Positions 11,450-19,241 of a DNA stretch of 64,000 nt are shown here, piece after piece. Every line of letters starts with the position of its first letter. Within the stretch, counting starts at the first letter, position 1. Source of the stretch: DATFFO01 sp963744905 (GTDB taxonomy: Bacteria; Actinomycetota; Acidimicrobiia; Spongiisociales; ZC4RG35); NCBI GenBank assembly GCA_963744905.1, contig CAVUUV010000003.1:930001-994000 (forward strand), given 5' to 3'. Under the pieces are notes generated by a model. It was not told the origin of the DNA, made no database searches, and was given only the letters and a program-made list of their open reading frames with translations. The translations under genes and the position numbers were made by a program.

Positions 11450-13155
11450 GAGTCTCTGCGACTCACCACCCGCTCGGCCTCGGGCACCGGCTGGTCCTGA
11501 GTGGCTTCGGCCCGGCCCGGGAGGTCGACGGAGAAACAGGCCCCACCCAGGATCTCGGACCGACGATAACGGGCCACGCCGTTGTGAGCCCGGGCCAGCA
11601 TGTCGACGATGGCCAACCCGACTCCTGAGCCCGGAGTGCCGGCGTCGTAGCGGTGAGCGCCCCGCTCGAACCGCTCCCAGATGAGCAACTCGTAGCGCTT
11701 CTTGACTCCTTCACCGTCGTCGTGCACCTCTATGTGGAGGTCGTTGCCATCCCGGTAGGCAGTGACCAGTCGCCGCGGGCCCCCGTAGCGGGCGGCGTTG
11801 GTGAGGAGGTTGACCAGGATCTGCTGGATTCGGTCCCGGTCGAAGAAGCCGGCCAACCCCGGTTCGATGTTCATCGAGACCCCGGGCCCGGTGTCGATGT
11901 CGAGAGCGGCGATGGCCGACTTCACCACCGAGTCGACGTCGACCAGGTCCTGATGGAGGGTGATGTCGGGTTTGGAGCGATTCAGCATCACCAGGTCGGA
12001 GACGATTCGGGCCATGTAGCTGGCCTGATAGGTGACGATCTCGAGCATCTCGTTGCGGGCCCTGGTCTCGATGTGCTGGTCAGGATCGACGAGTATCTCG
12101 AGGAAGCCGACCATGGCCGTCAGCGGCGTGCGCAACTCGTGGGAGATCGACGAGACCAGGGCCGAACGCTGCTGCTCGACCAACTCCCGCGTCTCCCTGA
12201 TGGCGAGGGCCTGACGCAGGATCACCAGCGAGACCACGATCACCGCACCCACGAACAGCTCTACGGTTCCCGCCTCGTGGTTCTCACCGATCACCCTCAC
12301 GACGCTGGTCGACACCAACACGACGGCAGCACCGTACGGCGCCACCATCGCCCACCACGGGGTGCTGCGCTCCGCGTACTCCCGTTCTCGCGGGTGGCTG
12401 TCGAGGATCAGACCCGCCATGAGGTAGAAGACGATGCCCAGGAGGAACAGGGGATACACGGGATGGGCGCCGGAGAACGACTCCCCCAGACCCCGATGGA
12501 GATAGAGGAGGTCCGCAACGGCCTGGGCCACGAACCCGGCTCCGATAAGCAGAACCCGGGGATCAAAGCGGAGGGTGCTTCGACGCAGGGTGACCATCAC
12601 GACCACGATCAGCGTGGCCAGATCGATGAGGGGGTATGCGCTCCCTACGGCGACCTGGAACGGGCTGGCCTGTCCGACCTGCTCCAGGATGTCTCTCAGG
12701 AACCAAACCCACCCCACCACGGCCAGAGAGACGGCTCCCACCAAGCCATCGATGAAGATGCGGGCCCGCCGGATCGGGCCACCCTGGAGGTGGGGTAGCA
12801 CCCACATACCGGCCAGATTGGCGACGTAGGCGGAGATGAAGATCAGATCCAGGGGACCGAAGGCGGGGATGTCGAAGCCGAGACCGAACGCAACCGCAAC
12901 CGTCGCCACCCCGATTGCTCCGAGGAGGAAGGCGCCCCCGATCAGGGTCCAGGCCAGCCTCTCCCGGCCGTCGAAGGCTCGCGATCCCCGCACATAGAGC
13001 CAGCTGGCCACCCCATACCCGACGAACATGAGCGGGATGCCCAGCACCTCGCCCAGGCTGTCCTGGGCCCAGGTGGCAAGGCAGCCTGCGAAGACCAGGG
13101 TGAGCACGACCAGGACGAGAGTCCTGGCGCGCGACGACAATCCAGCAAAGGTCAC
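11446..13155 (-). CDS. Membrane sensor histidine kinase, orphan
   Basis: This 569-residue protein has an N-terminal region of about nine or ten hydrophobic segments (residues 10-310), a short helix, then a HisKA domain with the phospho-acceptor motif SSISHELRTPLTAM near residue 340, and an HATPase domain with N box (ILVNLLTNAARYG), G1 box (HDDGEGV) and G2 box (GSGVGLAIV). It should autophosphorylate on the His and pass the phosphate to a response regulator. No response regulator is adjacent, so the partner is elsewhere. The start is GTG at 13155 without a clear ribosome-binding site. The sensor part has no extracellular domain that I can name, so the signal is unknown. Confidence 0.88.
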   Translation of the reverse strand: MTFAGLSSRARTLVLVVLTLVFAGCLATWAQDSLGEVLGIPLMFVGYGVASWLYVRGSRAFDGRERLAWTLIGGAFLLGAIGVATVAVAFGLGFDIPAFGPLDLIFISAYVANLAGMWVLPHLQGGPIRRARIFIDGLVGAVSLAVVGWVWFLRDILEQVGQASPFQVAVGSAYPLIDLATLIVVVMVTLRRSTLRFDPRVLLIGAGFVAQAVADLLYLHRGLGESFSGAHPVYPLFLLGIVFYLMAGLILDSHPREREYAERSTPWWAMVAPYGAAVVLVSTSVVRVIGENHEAGTVELFVGAVIVVSLVILRQALAIRETRELVEQQRSALVSSISHELRTPLTAMVGFLEILVDPDQHIETRARNEMLEIVTYQASYMARIVSDLVMLNRSKPDITLHQDLVDVDSVVKSAIAALDIDTGPGVSMNIEPGLAGFFDRDRIQQILVNLLTNAARYGGPRRLVTAYRDGNDLHIEVHDDGEGVKKRYELLIWERFERGAHRYDAGTPGSGVGLAIVDMLARAHNGVARYRRSEILGGACFSVDLPGRAEATQDQPVPEAERVVSRRDS

Positions 13156-13186
13156 AGATGATTGATCGGCCCATCGACACGCCCTA

Positions 13187-13222
13187 ATGAAGCGCGTTTA
13201 GGAACGACAACATGAAGCGCGT
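13187..13222. repeat. Short direct repeat upstream of the histidine kinase
   Basis: ATGAAGCGCGT occurs at 13187-13197 and again at 13212-13222, 25 bp apart; the similarity runs on for 9 more bases (17 of 20 identical). It lies 32-67 bp before the kinase start, where an activator site could be. The regulator is unknown. Confidence 0.45.
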
Positions 13223-13277
13223 CTACGAATGTCGGGCGGCTCCGACCTGCCCGGCCGCCGCCGCCGACCGCTTCTGC

Positions 13278-14597
13278 TCAGGGCTGCGCCGACCCCCGTG
13301 CGGACTCCGAGCCGTCCGGATCCGGTTTGTCGTCGCCCGGCATCTCGAACTCATCGAGGTCGACCATCGAGTCGATGTCGCCCACGACCTCCCGCAGATG
13401 ATGGGCGAGCCGGTCGAGCATGTCGACGATCTGGTCGTCGGTGTTACGAAGCGTGTGGGTGAAGCGGAGCCCGGCCTGTCCTACCGGTACCGCCGGGAAG
13501 GCGGAGACGTTCAGATAGAAGCCGTCGACCAGCATGCGTCGGGCGATCTCCAGGACCCGATCGAAATCGCCGACCCGCACCAGCCAGATGGGCGTCCGCG
13601 CCCAGGAAACGACCGGAAGCCGATGGCGGGCCATCTGGGTGGCGACCAGATCGATCTGTGCGCTCATCCTTCGCCTCATCTCCACATGCTCGGGGGAGAG
13701 ATGGATCTTGGCGGAAGCCACCGCGGCACCCAGGGTGGGGGGATGAATCGGCCCGGCGAACGTCATCGGGCCCCCCAGAGCTCGAACCGTCCGTGCCCGG
13801 TCGGCATCGCCGAAGAAGAGAGCTCCCCCGCCACTGCCGAACGACTTGGCCAGCCCTACCGCCACAACGAGTCGTTCGCTCCACGGCATCTCCGATAGGA
13901 CGTATCCGCGGCCGTGTCGGCCCAGCCATGAAAAGCCGTGCGCATCATCGAGGTAAAGGTGGAGATTCTGGTGCTGCTCCATCAGTCCCGAGATCGTCGG
14001 GAGGGGAGCAAGGTCACCAAACATCGAGTAAACGCCGTCGGCCACATACCAAACCCGGCGGTGGGAGGATGCCAGCTCATCGATGGTGCTCTCCAGGGCA
14101 CCCTTGTCGTCGTGCTGGATCGGATGGATGGGGATGCCGCGACCGGCCAGCACCTGGACCGTGAGCTGAAGGGAGGCGTGGGAATGGGCATCCAGAGCCA
14201 GGGCATCACCATCTCCCACCAGAGTGGGCAGGATCGATAGATGACCGAGGGTGGTGGTGGGGGGAAGGACGACTCCGGCGGCGTCGGTCATCCGCATCAT
14301 CAGCTCTTCCAGCTCCTCATACAGGTCGACCGCGGCATACGCCTGCGAAGACGAGTACAGGGCCCCAAACCGATCGATGGCGGCCTTGGCACCCTCCTTG
14401 AGTCGCTCGTCCACGGCCAGCCCCAGGTACGAGCAGCTACCAAAGTTGGCCACCAGGCGCCCGTCTATCTCCAGGCTGGATCCGTCACCCACCCCCGAAA
14501 AATGAATGCCGGTGAGACCCGCCTCGGCCGAACGGTCGGCGTTGCGACGAAACAGACGCATCAGGCGCTCGTGCTGGGATGCAGTGCCGGCTCGCAT
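13278..14597 (-). CDS. Aminotransferase class I/II, alpha-oxoamine synthase-like (KBL/AONS family)
   Basis: This 439-residue PLP enzyme resembles 2-amino-3-ketobutyrate CoA ligase, 8-amino-7-oxononanoate synthase and serine palmitoyltransferase. Visible features are NFGSCSYLGL near residue 50, the PLP-contacting YLDDAHGFSWLGRHGRG near residue 218, and the Schiff-base lysine in VGLAKSFGSGGG near residue 250. Family members condense an amino acid with an acyl-CoA and release CO2; which pair is used here cannot be told. The last 50 residues are acidic and low in complexity and lie outside the fold. The ATG at 14597 begins the conserved protein. No biotin or lipid genes are adjacent. Confidence 0.75.
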   Translation of the reverse strand: MRAGTASQHERLMRLFRRNADRSAEAGLTGIHFSGVGDGSSLEIDGRLVANFGSCSYLGLAVDERLKEGAKAAIDRFGALYSSSQAYAAVDLYEELEELMMRMTDAAGVVLPPTTTLGHLSILPTLVGDGDALALDAHSHASLQLTVQVLAGRGIPIHPIQHDDKGALESTIDELASSHRRVWYVADGVYSMFGDLAPLPTISGLMEQHQNLHLYLDDAHGFSWLGRHGRGYVLSEMPWSERLVVAVGLAKSFGSGGGALFFGDADRARTVRALGGPMTFAGPIHPPTLGAAVASAKIHLSPEHVEMRRRMSAQIDLVATQMARHRLPVVSWARTPIWLVRVGDFDRVLEIARRMLVDGFYLNVSAFPAVPVGQAGLRFTHTLRNTDDQIVDMLDRLAHHLREVVGDIDSMVDLDEFEMPGDDKPDPDGSESARGSAQP

Positions 14598-14731
14598 GCC
14601 GGTCTCCTTGGCTAGGCGGCTCGGTTGTCGGCATCATCCCCCAGCGAGTCCGCCGCCCGCCCCCCTTCACACCCCACAGCACTGGATCCTGAAACAAACC
14701 TGGAGGCTGCCGTGGGGAGCACCATAGACCC

Positions 14732-14751
14732 GGCGTCACCGTTGTGACGCC
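14732..14751. promoter_or_regulatory. Perfect inverted repeat in a divergent promoter region
   Basis: GGCGTCAC (14732-14739) and GTGACGCC (14744-14751) form a perfect 8-bp inverted repeat around CGTT. It lies between the divergent starts at 14597 (-) and 14793 (+). It could be an operator or a leader hairpin; nothing else supports either. Confidence 0.4.
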
Positions 14752-14792
14752 ATTCACCGAGTTGCGAAGGAGACGCAATAGCATCCTCGCCG

Positions 14793-16478
14793 ATGTCTCG
14801 TCACCGAAATGGCCCTGGCCTGCGAACGGTCCTCATCTCGGCAGGTGTGGCAGCCATCCTCTTCATCGCCGCCGTGATCGCCTTCTACGTCATCGACACC
14901 TCTGGCGATCTCACGACCGTTCGAGGACTGAGGATCGATGATGTGGAAGCCGGGAATCTGGTCAGGGATCAACTGGACGAGAAGATCGATTCGATCCGAC
15001 GGCACGTCGAGCAGACCCCGGTCCGCATCAATTTGCCAGATCGGACTCATCAGCTTCCCGCTGCCGATCTGGGTATCAGCCTCGACACCGATGACATCGA
15101 ATCCCGTGCCCTGGAGGCAGGCCACCTGGGCGGCGCACTGGACCGATTCAGCTCGTGGCTGGGGTCGTTCACATCCACGACCCGCCTCAGCACCCGCTTG
15201 AAATACTCGCCCGCCACCGCCGCCGCCACAGTTGCCGGGTTCGACGATCTGATCGTCACCCCTCCCACGGAGCCCAGCCTGACCCTCGCACCGGGCGAGG
15301 GCCTGGTAGTCCGGGAGGGTTCCGATGGCGTCCAAGTGGACCAGGCCGCCATCGTGTCCCGCTTGGGCCACCAGGTCGAGGCGAACGGGCCCTTCGATGT
15401 GGATGCTCCAACCAGGCCTTTGCCCCCACTGGTGAGTGATGACGAGGCTCAACAGGTGGCCGATGAGATGAACGATCTGACGGCCGATGGAGTCGAGGTC
15501 CGGGTGCTCGACGAGGAGAGGAAGTTGTCTCCGCTCGCTCTCAGGCTGCGCCTGGATGTGACGGCCGGCCCGGACGGCCCGACGCCGCAGTTCGACCTCG
15601 ATTCTCTCCAGAATCTGATCGAGAACACCTTCAGGAGTCTCGCCGCCGATCGGAAGGACCCGGTCTTCGAGGTCGTCGATGACAAGCCGGTATTGATCGA
15701 GCCCGGTGCGCCGCCCATGAAGTGCTGCGCCCCCGGAGCGGCGAGAGAGGTGGCGAAGTCAGTCCTGGATGGAAGCGGGGGTCCCGTGACGGTGGCAGCC
15801 CAGCGGAGCACGGATCCGCGGGAACTGTCCTGGGCCAAGGGCACCCAGATCGTCGAGAAGGTGGCCGAGTTCACCACCAAGCACCACTGTTGCGAAGCCC
15901 GCGTGTCCAACATCCACCGCTTCGCCGACATCATCCGCGGCGCCTACCTGGTGCCGGGCGAGTCCCTGTCACTCAATGAGTACGTGGGCATGCGGACCCG
16001 GGACAAGGGATTCGTTCCGGCCGGGACGATCCTCCAGGGCCACCTGGTTGCCACCGTCGGAGGCGGAGTCTCCCAGTTCGCCACGACCATGTTCAACGCC
16101 GCCTTCTTCGCCGGGTTCGACTTCGTCGACTATCAGAGCCACTCGATCTACTTCAGCCGCTATCCCTACGGTCGGGAGGCGACGATCTCCTGGCCGGCAC
16201 CCGACCTCAAGTTCACCAACACGACCAAGTACCCGGCCCTGATCTGGACCTCCTACGACGACACCTCGATCACGGTGTCGATCTACTCCACCAAGTCGGT
16301 CGAGGTGGAGCAGACCGACCAGGAGGTGAGCCGGGTCCGCCAGTGCACCAGAGTCGACACGTATCGGCTCCGCACCTACGACGATGGGCACAGCGTCGAG
16401 GACTCTGTATTCGCCACCTACCGTCCCAGGGAGGGGCTGGACTGCAACGGGAACCCCACTCCGCTGCCCAACGAGTGA
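14793..16478 (+). CDS. VanW family protein, membrane-anchored
   Basis: This 561-residue protein has one N-terminal membrane segment (about residues 12-33) and a long extracytoplasmic part. The C-terminal third (about residues 360-500) is a VanW domain with the hallmark GGGVSQFATTMFNAAFFAG, followed by SIYFSRYPYGREATISWPAPD-like sequence. VanW was first seen in glycopeptide-resistance clusters, but its biochemical role is unknown, and actinobacterial VanW proteins are usually not linked to resistance. Here there are no van genes nearby. The middle region resembles the peptidoglycan-binding-like domains that usually precede VanW. Two pairs of adjacent cysteines (KCCAPG, HHCCEAR) stand out. Confidence 0.82.
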   Translation: MSRHRNGPGLRTVLISAGVAAILFIAAVIAFYVIDTSGDLTTVRGLRIDDVEAGNLVRDQLDEKIDSIRRHVEQTPVRINLPDRTHQLPAADLGISLDTDDIESRALEAGHLGGALDRFSSWLGSFTSTTRLSTRLKYSPATAAATVAGFDDLIVTPPTEPSLTLAPGEGLVVREGSDGVQVDQAAIVSRLGHQVEANGPFDVDAPTRPLPPLVSDDEAQQVADEMNDLTADGVEVRVLDEERKLSPLALRLRLDVTAGPDGPTPQFDLDSLQNLIENTFRSLAADRKDPVFEVVDDKPVLIEPGAPPMKCCAPGAAREVAKSVLDGSGGPVTVAAQRSTDPRELSWAKGTQIVEKVAEFTTKHHCCEARVSNIHRFADIIRGAYLVPGESLSLNEYVGMRTRDKGFVPAGTILQGHLVATVGGGVSQFATTMFNAAFFAGFDFVDYQSHSIYFSRYPYGREATISWPAPDLKFTNTTKYPALIWTSYDDTSITVSIYSTKSVEVEQTDQEVSRVRQCTRVDTYRLRTYDDGHSVEDSVFATYRPREGLDCNGNPTPLPNE

Positions 16479-16495
16479 CCCTTTCTCCCTTCGTC

Positions 16496-16512
16496 CCCCT
16501 GCTCTGCAGGGG
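16496..16512 (+). terminator. Hairpin after the VanW gene
   Basis: CCCCTGC, TCT, GCAGGGG is a perfect 7-bp stem with a 3-base loop, 18 bp after the stop codon. There is no T tract, so it may be a weak terminator or part of the repeat block that follows. Confidence 0.5.
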
Positions 16513-16609
16513 AAAGTCCGTGCCGCCGGGGCGGGAGGTAGGGGAAGGCCAAGCCCGTCTCCCAGCCTGACACCCGGCGGGAGCGCTGACTTGACGGGTT
16601 CGGCCGGTG

Positions 16610-16776
16610 CTCCCCCCTACCCCGCAGCCTCAGGCTGCGGGGGCCCCTTCCCCCTTGCCAAGGCAAGGGGGACAAAGCTGCGGCCATCACCACAGGTCTC
16701 GGCTGGCAGGGGCCCCTTCCCCCTTGCCAGGGCAAGGGGGACAAATGCGGCCATCATCACAGGTCTCGGCTGGCAG
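16610..16776. repeat. Compound palindromic repeat, same family as in the rpoB-rpoC gap
   Basis: The 430-bp gap 16479-16908 holds a leading hairpin (CCGCAGCC, TCA, GGCTGCGG, 16622-16640) and two tandem units of about 67 bp (16642-16709 and 16711-16776). Each unit has the inverted arms CCCCCTTGCC and GGCAAGGGGG and ends in CACAGGTCTCGGCTGGCAG. The order CTCCCCCCTACCCC, hairpin, GGGGGCCCCTTCCCCCTT, hairpin, GGGGGACAAA is the same as at 7609-7680, while the loops differ. A partial third copy of the unit's end lies at 16904-16922, across the stop codon of the next gene. Nothing else is visible between 16777 and 16903. Confidence 0.85.
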
Positions 16777-16908
16777 GGCGGAGCCACGGCGCGGCGGAAG
16801 CATGTCGGCCGACCGGCGTCTGTTCGGGGCTCGGCCCCGGACGAGCCAAGAGGAACGCCCCCAACCGACCAACTCAGCCGCGCCGGCCCCGAAGTCGGCC
16901 GACCGTCA

Positions 16909-17388
16909 TCACAGGTCTCGGCGGCGTTTGGAGGTGATGATGCCGGTGTCGAAGCCGGCCAGGTGGAGACCCCCGGCGAAGCGGGCATGCTCGATCTTGA
17001 GGCATCGATCCTGAACCACTTCCAGACCGGCCTCGACGGCGCGCCGGGCCGCCTCATCATTGCGCAGCCCGAGTTGGAACCAGACCACCTTGGCCCCGAT
17101 GGCGATCGCTTCCTCCACCACACCGGGAAGATCCTCGGCCCGACGGAAGCAGTCGACCACGTCTGGCACCTCGGGCAGGTCGGCCAGGGAGGGGTAGCAA
17201 CGCAACCCCAGCACCTCGTCGTACTTGGGATTGACCGGATAAAGGCGGAGCCCGGTCCGGGTGAGGTACGTGGCGACGAAATTCGACGACCTGAGCGGAT
17301 TGGCCGAAACGCCCACCAGTGCAACCGAGCGGGAGGACCGCAAGATACGGAGCCTGTCCTGGGGTGAGGCCTCGATCAGAGTGGTCAT
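16909..17388 (-). CDS. CoA-binding domain protein (YccU-like)
   Basis: This 159-residue protein is a stand-alone Rossmann-type CoA-binding domain, like the N-terminal half of succinyl-CoA synthetase alpha: RSVALVGVSANPLRSS near residue 20, YPVNPKYDEVLGLRCYPSL near 52, and VVWFQLGLRNDEAA near 103. Its cellular role is unknown. The start ATG overlaps the metY stop (ATGA), so the two are co-translated; this pairing with O-acetylhomoserine sulfhydrylase also occurs in other actinobacteria, as far as I recall. The stop codon (TGA, 16911-16909) lies inside a partial copy of the upstream palindromic repeat unit, so the last few residues (KRRRDL) may come from the repeat. Confidence 0.8.
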   Translation of the reverse strand: MTTLIEASPQDRLRILRSSRSVALVGVSANPLRSSNFVATYLTRTGLRLYPVNPKYDEVLGLRCYPSLADLPEVPDVVDCFRRAEDLPGVVEEAIAIGAKVVWFQLGLRNDEAARRAVEAGLEVVQDRCLKIEHARFAGGLHLAGFDTGIITSKRRRDL

Positions 17389-18665
17389 CGGGCTGCCTCC
17401 AGGGCCTGATCCAGGTCGGCGACGATGTCCTCGACGTCCTCCAGGCCGACCGATATGCGGATCATGTCGTCACCCACCCCGGCCGCTGTTCTCTCCTCGG
17501 CGGGAACCTGCTGGTGGGTGGTGGAGGCGGGATGGATGACGAGGGTCTTGGCGTCGCCGATGTTGGCCAGGTGACTGGCCAGGTTCACATTCTGGATGAA
17601 CGAGACGCCGGCTTCCAGCCCCCCCTCGACGCCGAAAGTGAACACGGCCCCGGGACCGTCAGGCGTGTAGCGCTCGGCCAGCCCCCGGGTGGGGCTGTCA
17701 TCGAAGATCGGATAGCTCACCCAGGCCACCCGCTCATGATCGGCCAGGAAGCGGGCCACGGTGGCGGCATTTTGGACATGTCGTTGCATGCGCAGGGGAA
17801 GAGTCTCGAGGCCGAGCAGGAGCAAGAAGCTATTGAAGGGCGAGAGCGCCGGTCCCAGGTCGCGGAGCAACTCGGTCCGGGCCTTGGTCAGATAGGCGAA
17901 CTCGCGAAAGTTCTCCCAGAAGCGAAGCCCGTGGTAGGCGGGGGACGGCTCGACGATGGCGGGAAACTTCCCGTTGTCGAAGGGGAAGCGCCCGCTCTCG
18001 ACGATGACCCCGGCTATGACCACACCATGTCCACCGATGAACTTGGTGGCGGAATGGACGACGATGTCGGCTCCATGCTCGATCGGACGGCACAGATACG
18101 GCGTGGCGAAGGTGTTGTCGATCACCAGCGGGATGTCATGGCGGTGGGCGACGTCGGCGAAGGCGGCGATGTCGAGAACGTCGGCCCGGGGATTGCCGAT
18201 GGTCTCCCCATAGACCAGCTTGGTTCTCTCCTCCACGGCACCCTCCACTCGCCCCAGGTCGCCGGGATCGACGAATGTGACATCGATCCCCATCTTGCGA
18301 AGTGTGACGTCGAACTGGGTGTAGGTTCCACCGTAGAGATTGTTGGCGGCGACGATGTGGTCGCCCTGACTGCATAGGGTGAGGATCGAAACGATCTGAG
18401 CGGCCTGGCCCGATGCCGTGGCCAGGGCGCCCAGGCCGCCTTCGAGCGAAGCCATCCTCTCCTCGAAGGCGGCCGTGGTCGGGTTTCCGATCCGCGTGTA
18501 GATGTTCCCGTAAGTCTGGAGGGCGAACAGGTCTGCCGCCTGGCGAGCATCGTCGAACACGTAACTGGTCGTGGCGTAGATGGGCATCGCCCGGGCACCG
18601 GTCTCGGGGTCGGGGCGCTGGCCGGCGTGGATCGCCCGCGTGGAGAAGCCAAAACTGTCCCTCAT
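17385..18665 (-). CDS. metY: O-acetylhomoserine sulfhydrylase (homocysteine synthase)
   Basis: This 426-residue PLP enzyme makes homocysteine from O-acetylhomoserine and sulfide, in the methionine pathway. It shows the Cys/Met-metabolism family signature: YGNIYTRIGNPTTAAFEERMA near residue 52 (in part), the DNTFATPYLCRP segment, and the PLP lysine in HSATKFIGGHG near residue 207. The length and the FNSFLLLLGLETLPLRM segment fit MetY rather than MetB or MetC. The ATG at 18665 has a GAGGAA ribosome-binding site. The stop overlaps the start of the CoA-binding protein gene. I see no SAM riboswitch in the 90 bp upstream. Confidence 0.93.
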   Translation of the reverse strand: MRDSFGFSTRAIHAGQRPDPETGARAMPIYATTSYVFDDARQAADLFALQTYGNIYTRIGNPTTAAFEERMASLEGGLGALATASGQAAQIVSILTLCSQGDHIVAANNLYGGTYTQFDVTLRKMGIDVTFVDPGDLGRVEGAVEERTKLVYGETIGNPRADVLDIAAFADVAHRHDIPLVIDNTFATPYLCRPIEHGADIVVHSATKFIGGHGVVIAGVIVESGRFPFDNGKFPAIVEPSPAYHGLRFWENFREFAYLTKARTELLRDLGPALSPFNSFLLLLGLETLPLRMQRHVQNAATVARFLADHERVAWVSYPIFDDSPTRGLAERYTPDGPGAVFTFGVEGGLEAGVSFIQNVNLASHLANIGDAKTLVIHPASTTHQQVPAEERTAAGVGDDMIRISVGLEDVEDIVADLDQALEAAR

Positions 18666-18707
18666 GGTTCCTCACGGTAGACCCACGCCGAGCATCGATG
18701 GCCAAAT

Positions 18708-18738
18708 GAGAAGAGGGCCCGTGACGGGCCCTCTTCTC
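18708..18738 (-). terminator. Terminator hairpin after hsp20
   Basis: A 14-bp perfect inverted repeat (18708-18721 and 18725-18738) with a TGA loop lies 18 bp after the hsp20 stop codon, between hsp20 and metY. The minus-strand product continues ATTTGG, so the U tract is short. Confidence 0.75.
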
Positions 18739-18755
18739 GCAGCGGATGGTCGGGG

Positions 18756-19163
18756 TCAGCTGGTGAGCGCTCGCTCGACGGTGCCGACCGCGATCTTGCG
18801 GGGCTTGGCCGCCTCGCGTACGGGGATGCGGATGGTGAGAACGCCGTGGTCGTAACCGGCCTCGACGTTGTCTGTGTCGAGAGCGTCACCCAGAATGAAG
18901 CGACGAGTGAAGGTCCCGGTGGGACGCTCCTGCATCACGATCTGGGTGTTCTCGTCCACTTCCCACTTCCGCTGAGCGGAAACGGTCAGGGTGTCCTTCT
19001 CGACCGTCATCTCGATGGCGTCGGCATCAACACCCGGCATGTCCAGATGGATGACGAAAGCCTCACCGTCGCGATATGCGTCGGCGGTCATGAACAGATC
19101 CGGCCGGTCCAGGCCCCGGCTCATACGGTCGAACTCGGCCAGAGGATCGAATCGAAGAAGCAT
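18756..19163 (-). CDS. Hsp20/alpha-crystallin family small heat-shock protein
   Basis: This 135-residue protein is a small ATP-independent chaperone that holds unfolded proteins. The alpha-crystallin domain spans about residues 25-115, with the strand DAIEMTVEKDTLTVSAQRK and the conserved GVLTIRIPV motif (the A-x-x-x-n-G-v-L signature) near residue 112. The ATG at 19163 is preceded by AGGAGGT at an 8-nt spacing; longer in-frame starts would read into the promoter. A near-perfect sigma-A promoter is 40-70 bp upstream. It is flanked by its own promoter and a strong hairpin, so it is a single-gene unit. Confidence 0.92.
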   Translation of the reverse strand: MLLRFDPLAEFDRMSRGLDRPDLFMTADAYRDGEAFVIHLDMPGVDADAIEMTVEKDTLTVSAQRKWEVDENTQIVMQERPTGTFTRRFILGDALDTDNVEAGYDHGVLTIRIPVREAAKPRKIAVGTVERALTS

Positions 19164-19203
19164 GATTTCATACCTCCTATGGGTTGCTGTCAATCTGTTG
19201 ATG

Positions 19204-19232
19204 ATTGTATCGCAGGAAATCTGATATGTCAA
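19204..19232 (-). promoter_or_regulatory. Near-consensus sigma-A promoter of hsp20
   Basis: On the minus strand TTGACA (19232-19227) is followed by exactly 17 bp and TACAAT (19209-19204), 41 bp before the start codon. It is the best housekeeping promoter match in the window. A repressor would be expected for a heat-shock gene, but I found neither a CIRCE element nor a full HAIR (HspR) inverted repeat. Confidence 0.85.
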
Positions 19233-19241
19233 GACTCAAAT

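Noticed and set aside
14793..16478. Vancomycin resistance because of VanW
   Set aside because: No vanH, vanA, vanX or regulators nearby; VanW-domain proteins are common in actinobacteria without resistance.
18666..18755. SAM riboswitch before metY
   Set aside because: The gap is only 90 bp and is taken up by the hsp20 terminator; no riboswitch core seen.
19164..19241. HspR or HrcA operator before hsp20
   Set aside because: Only one poor half-site of the HAIR motif and no CIRCE inverted repeat could be found.
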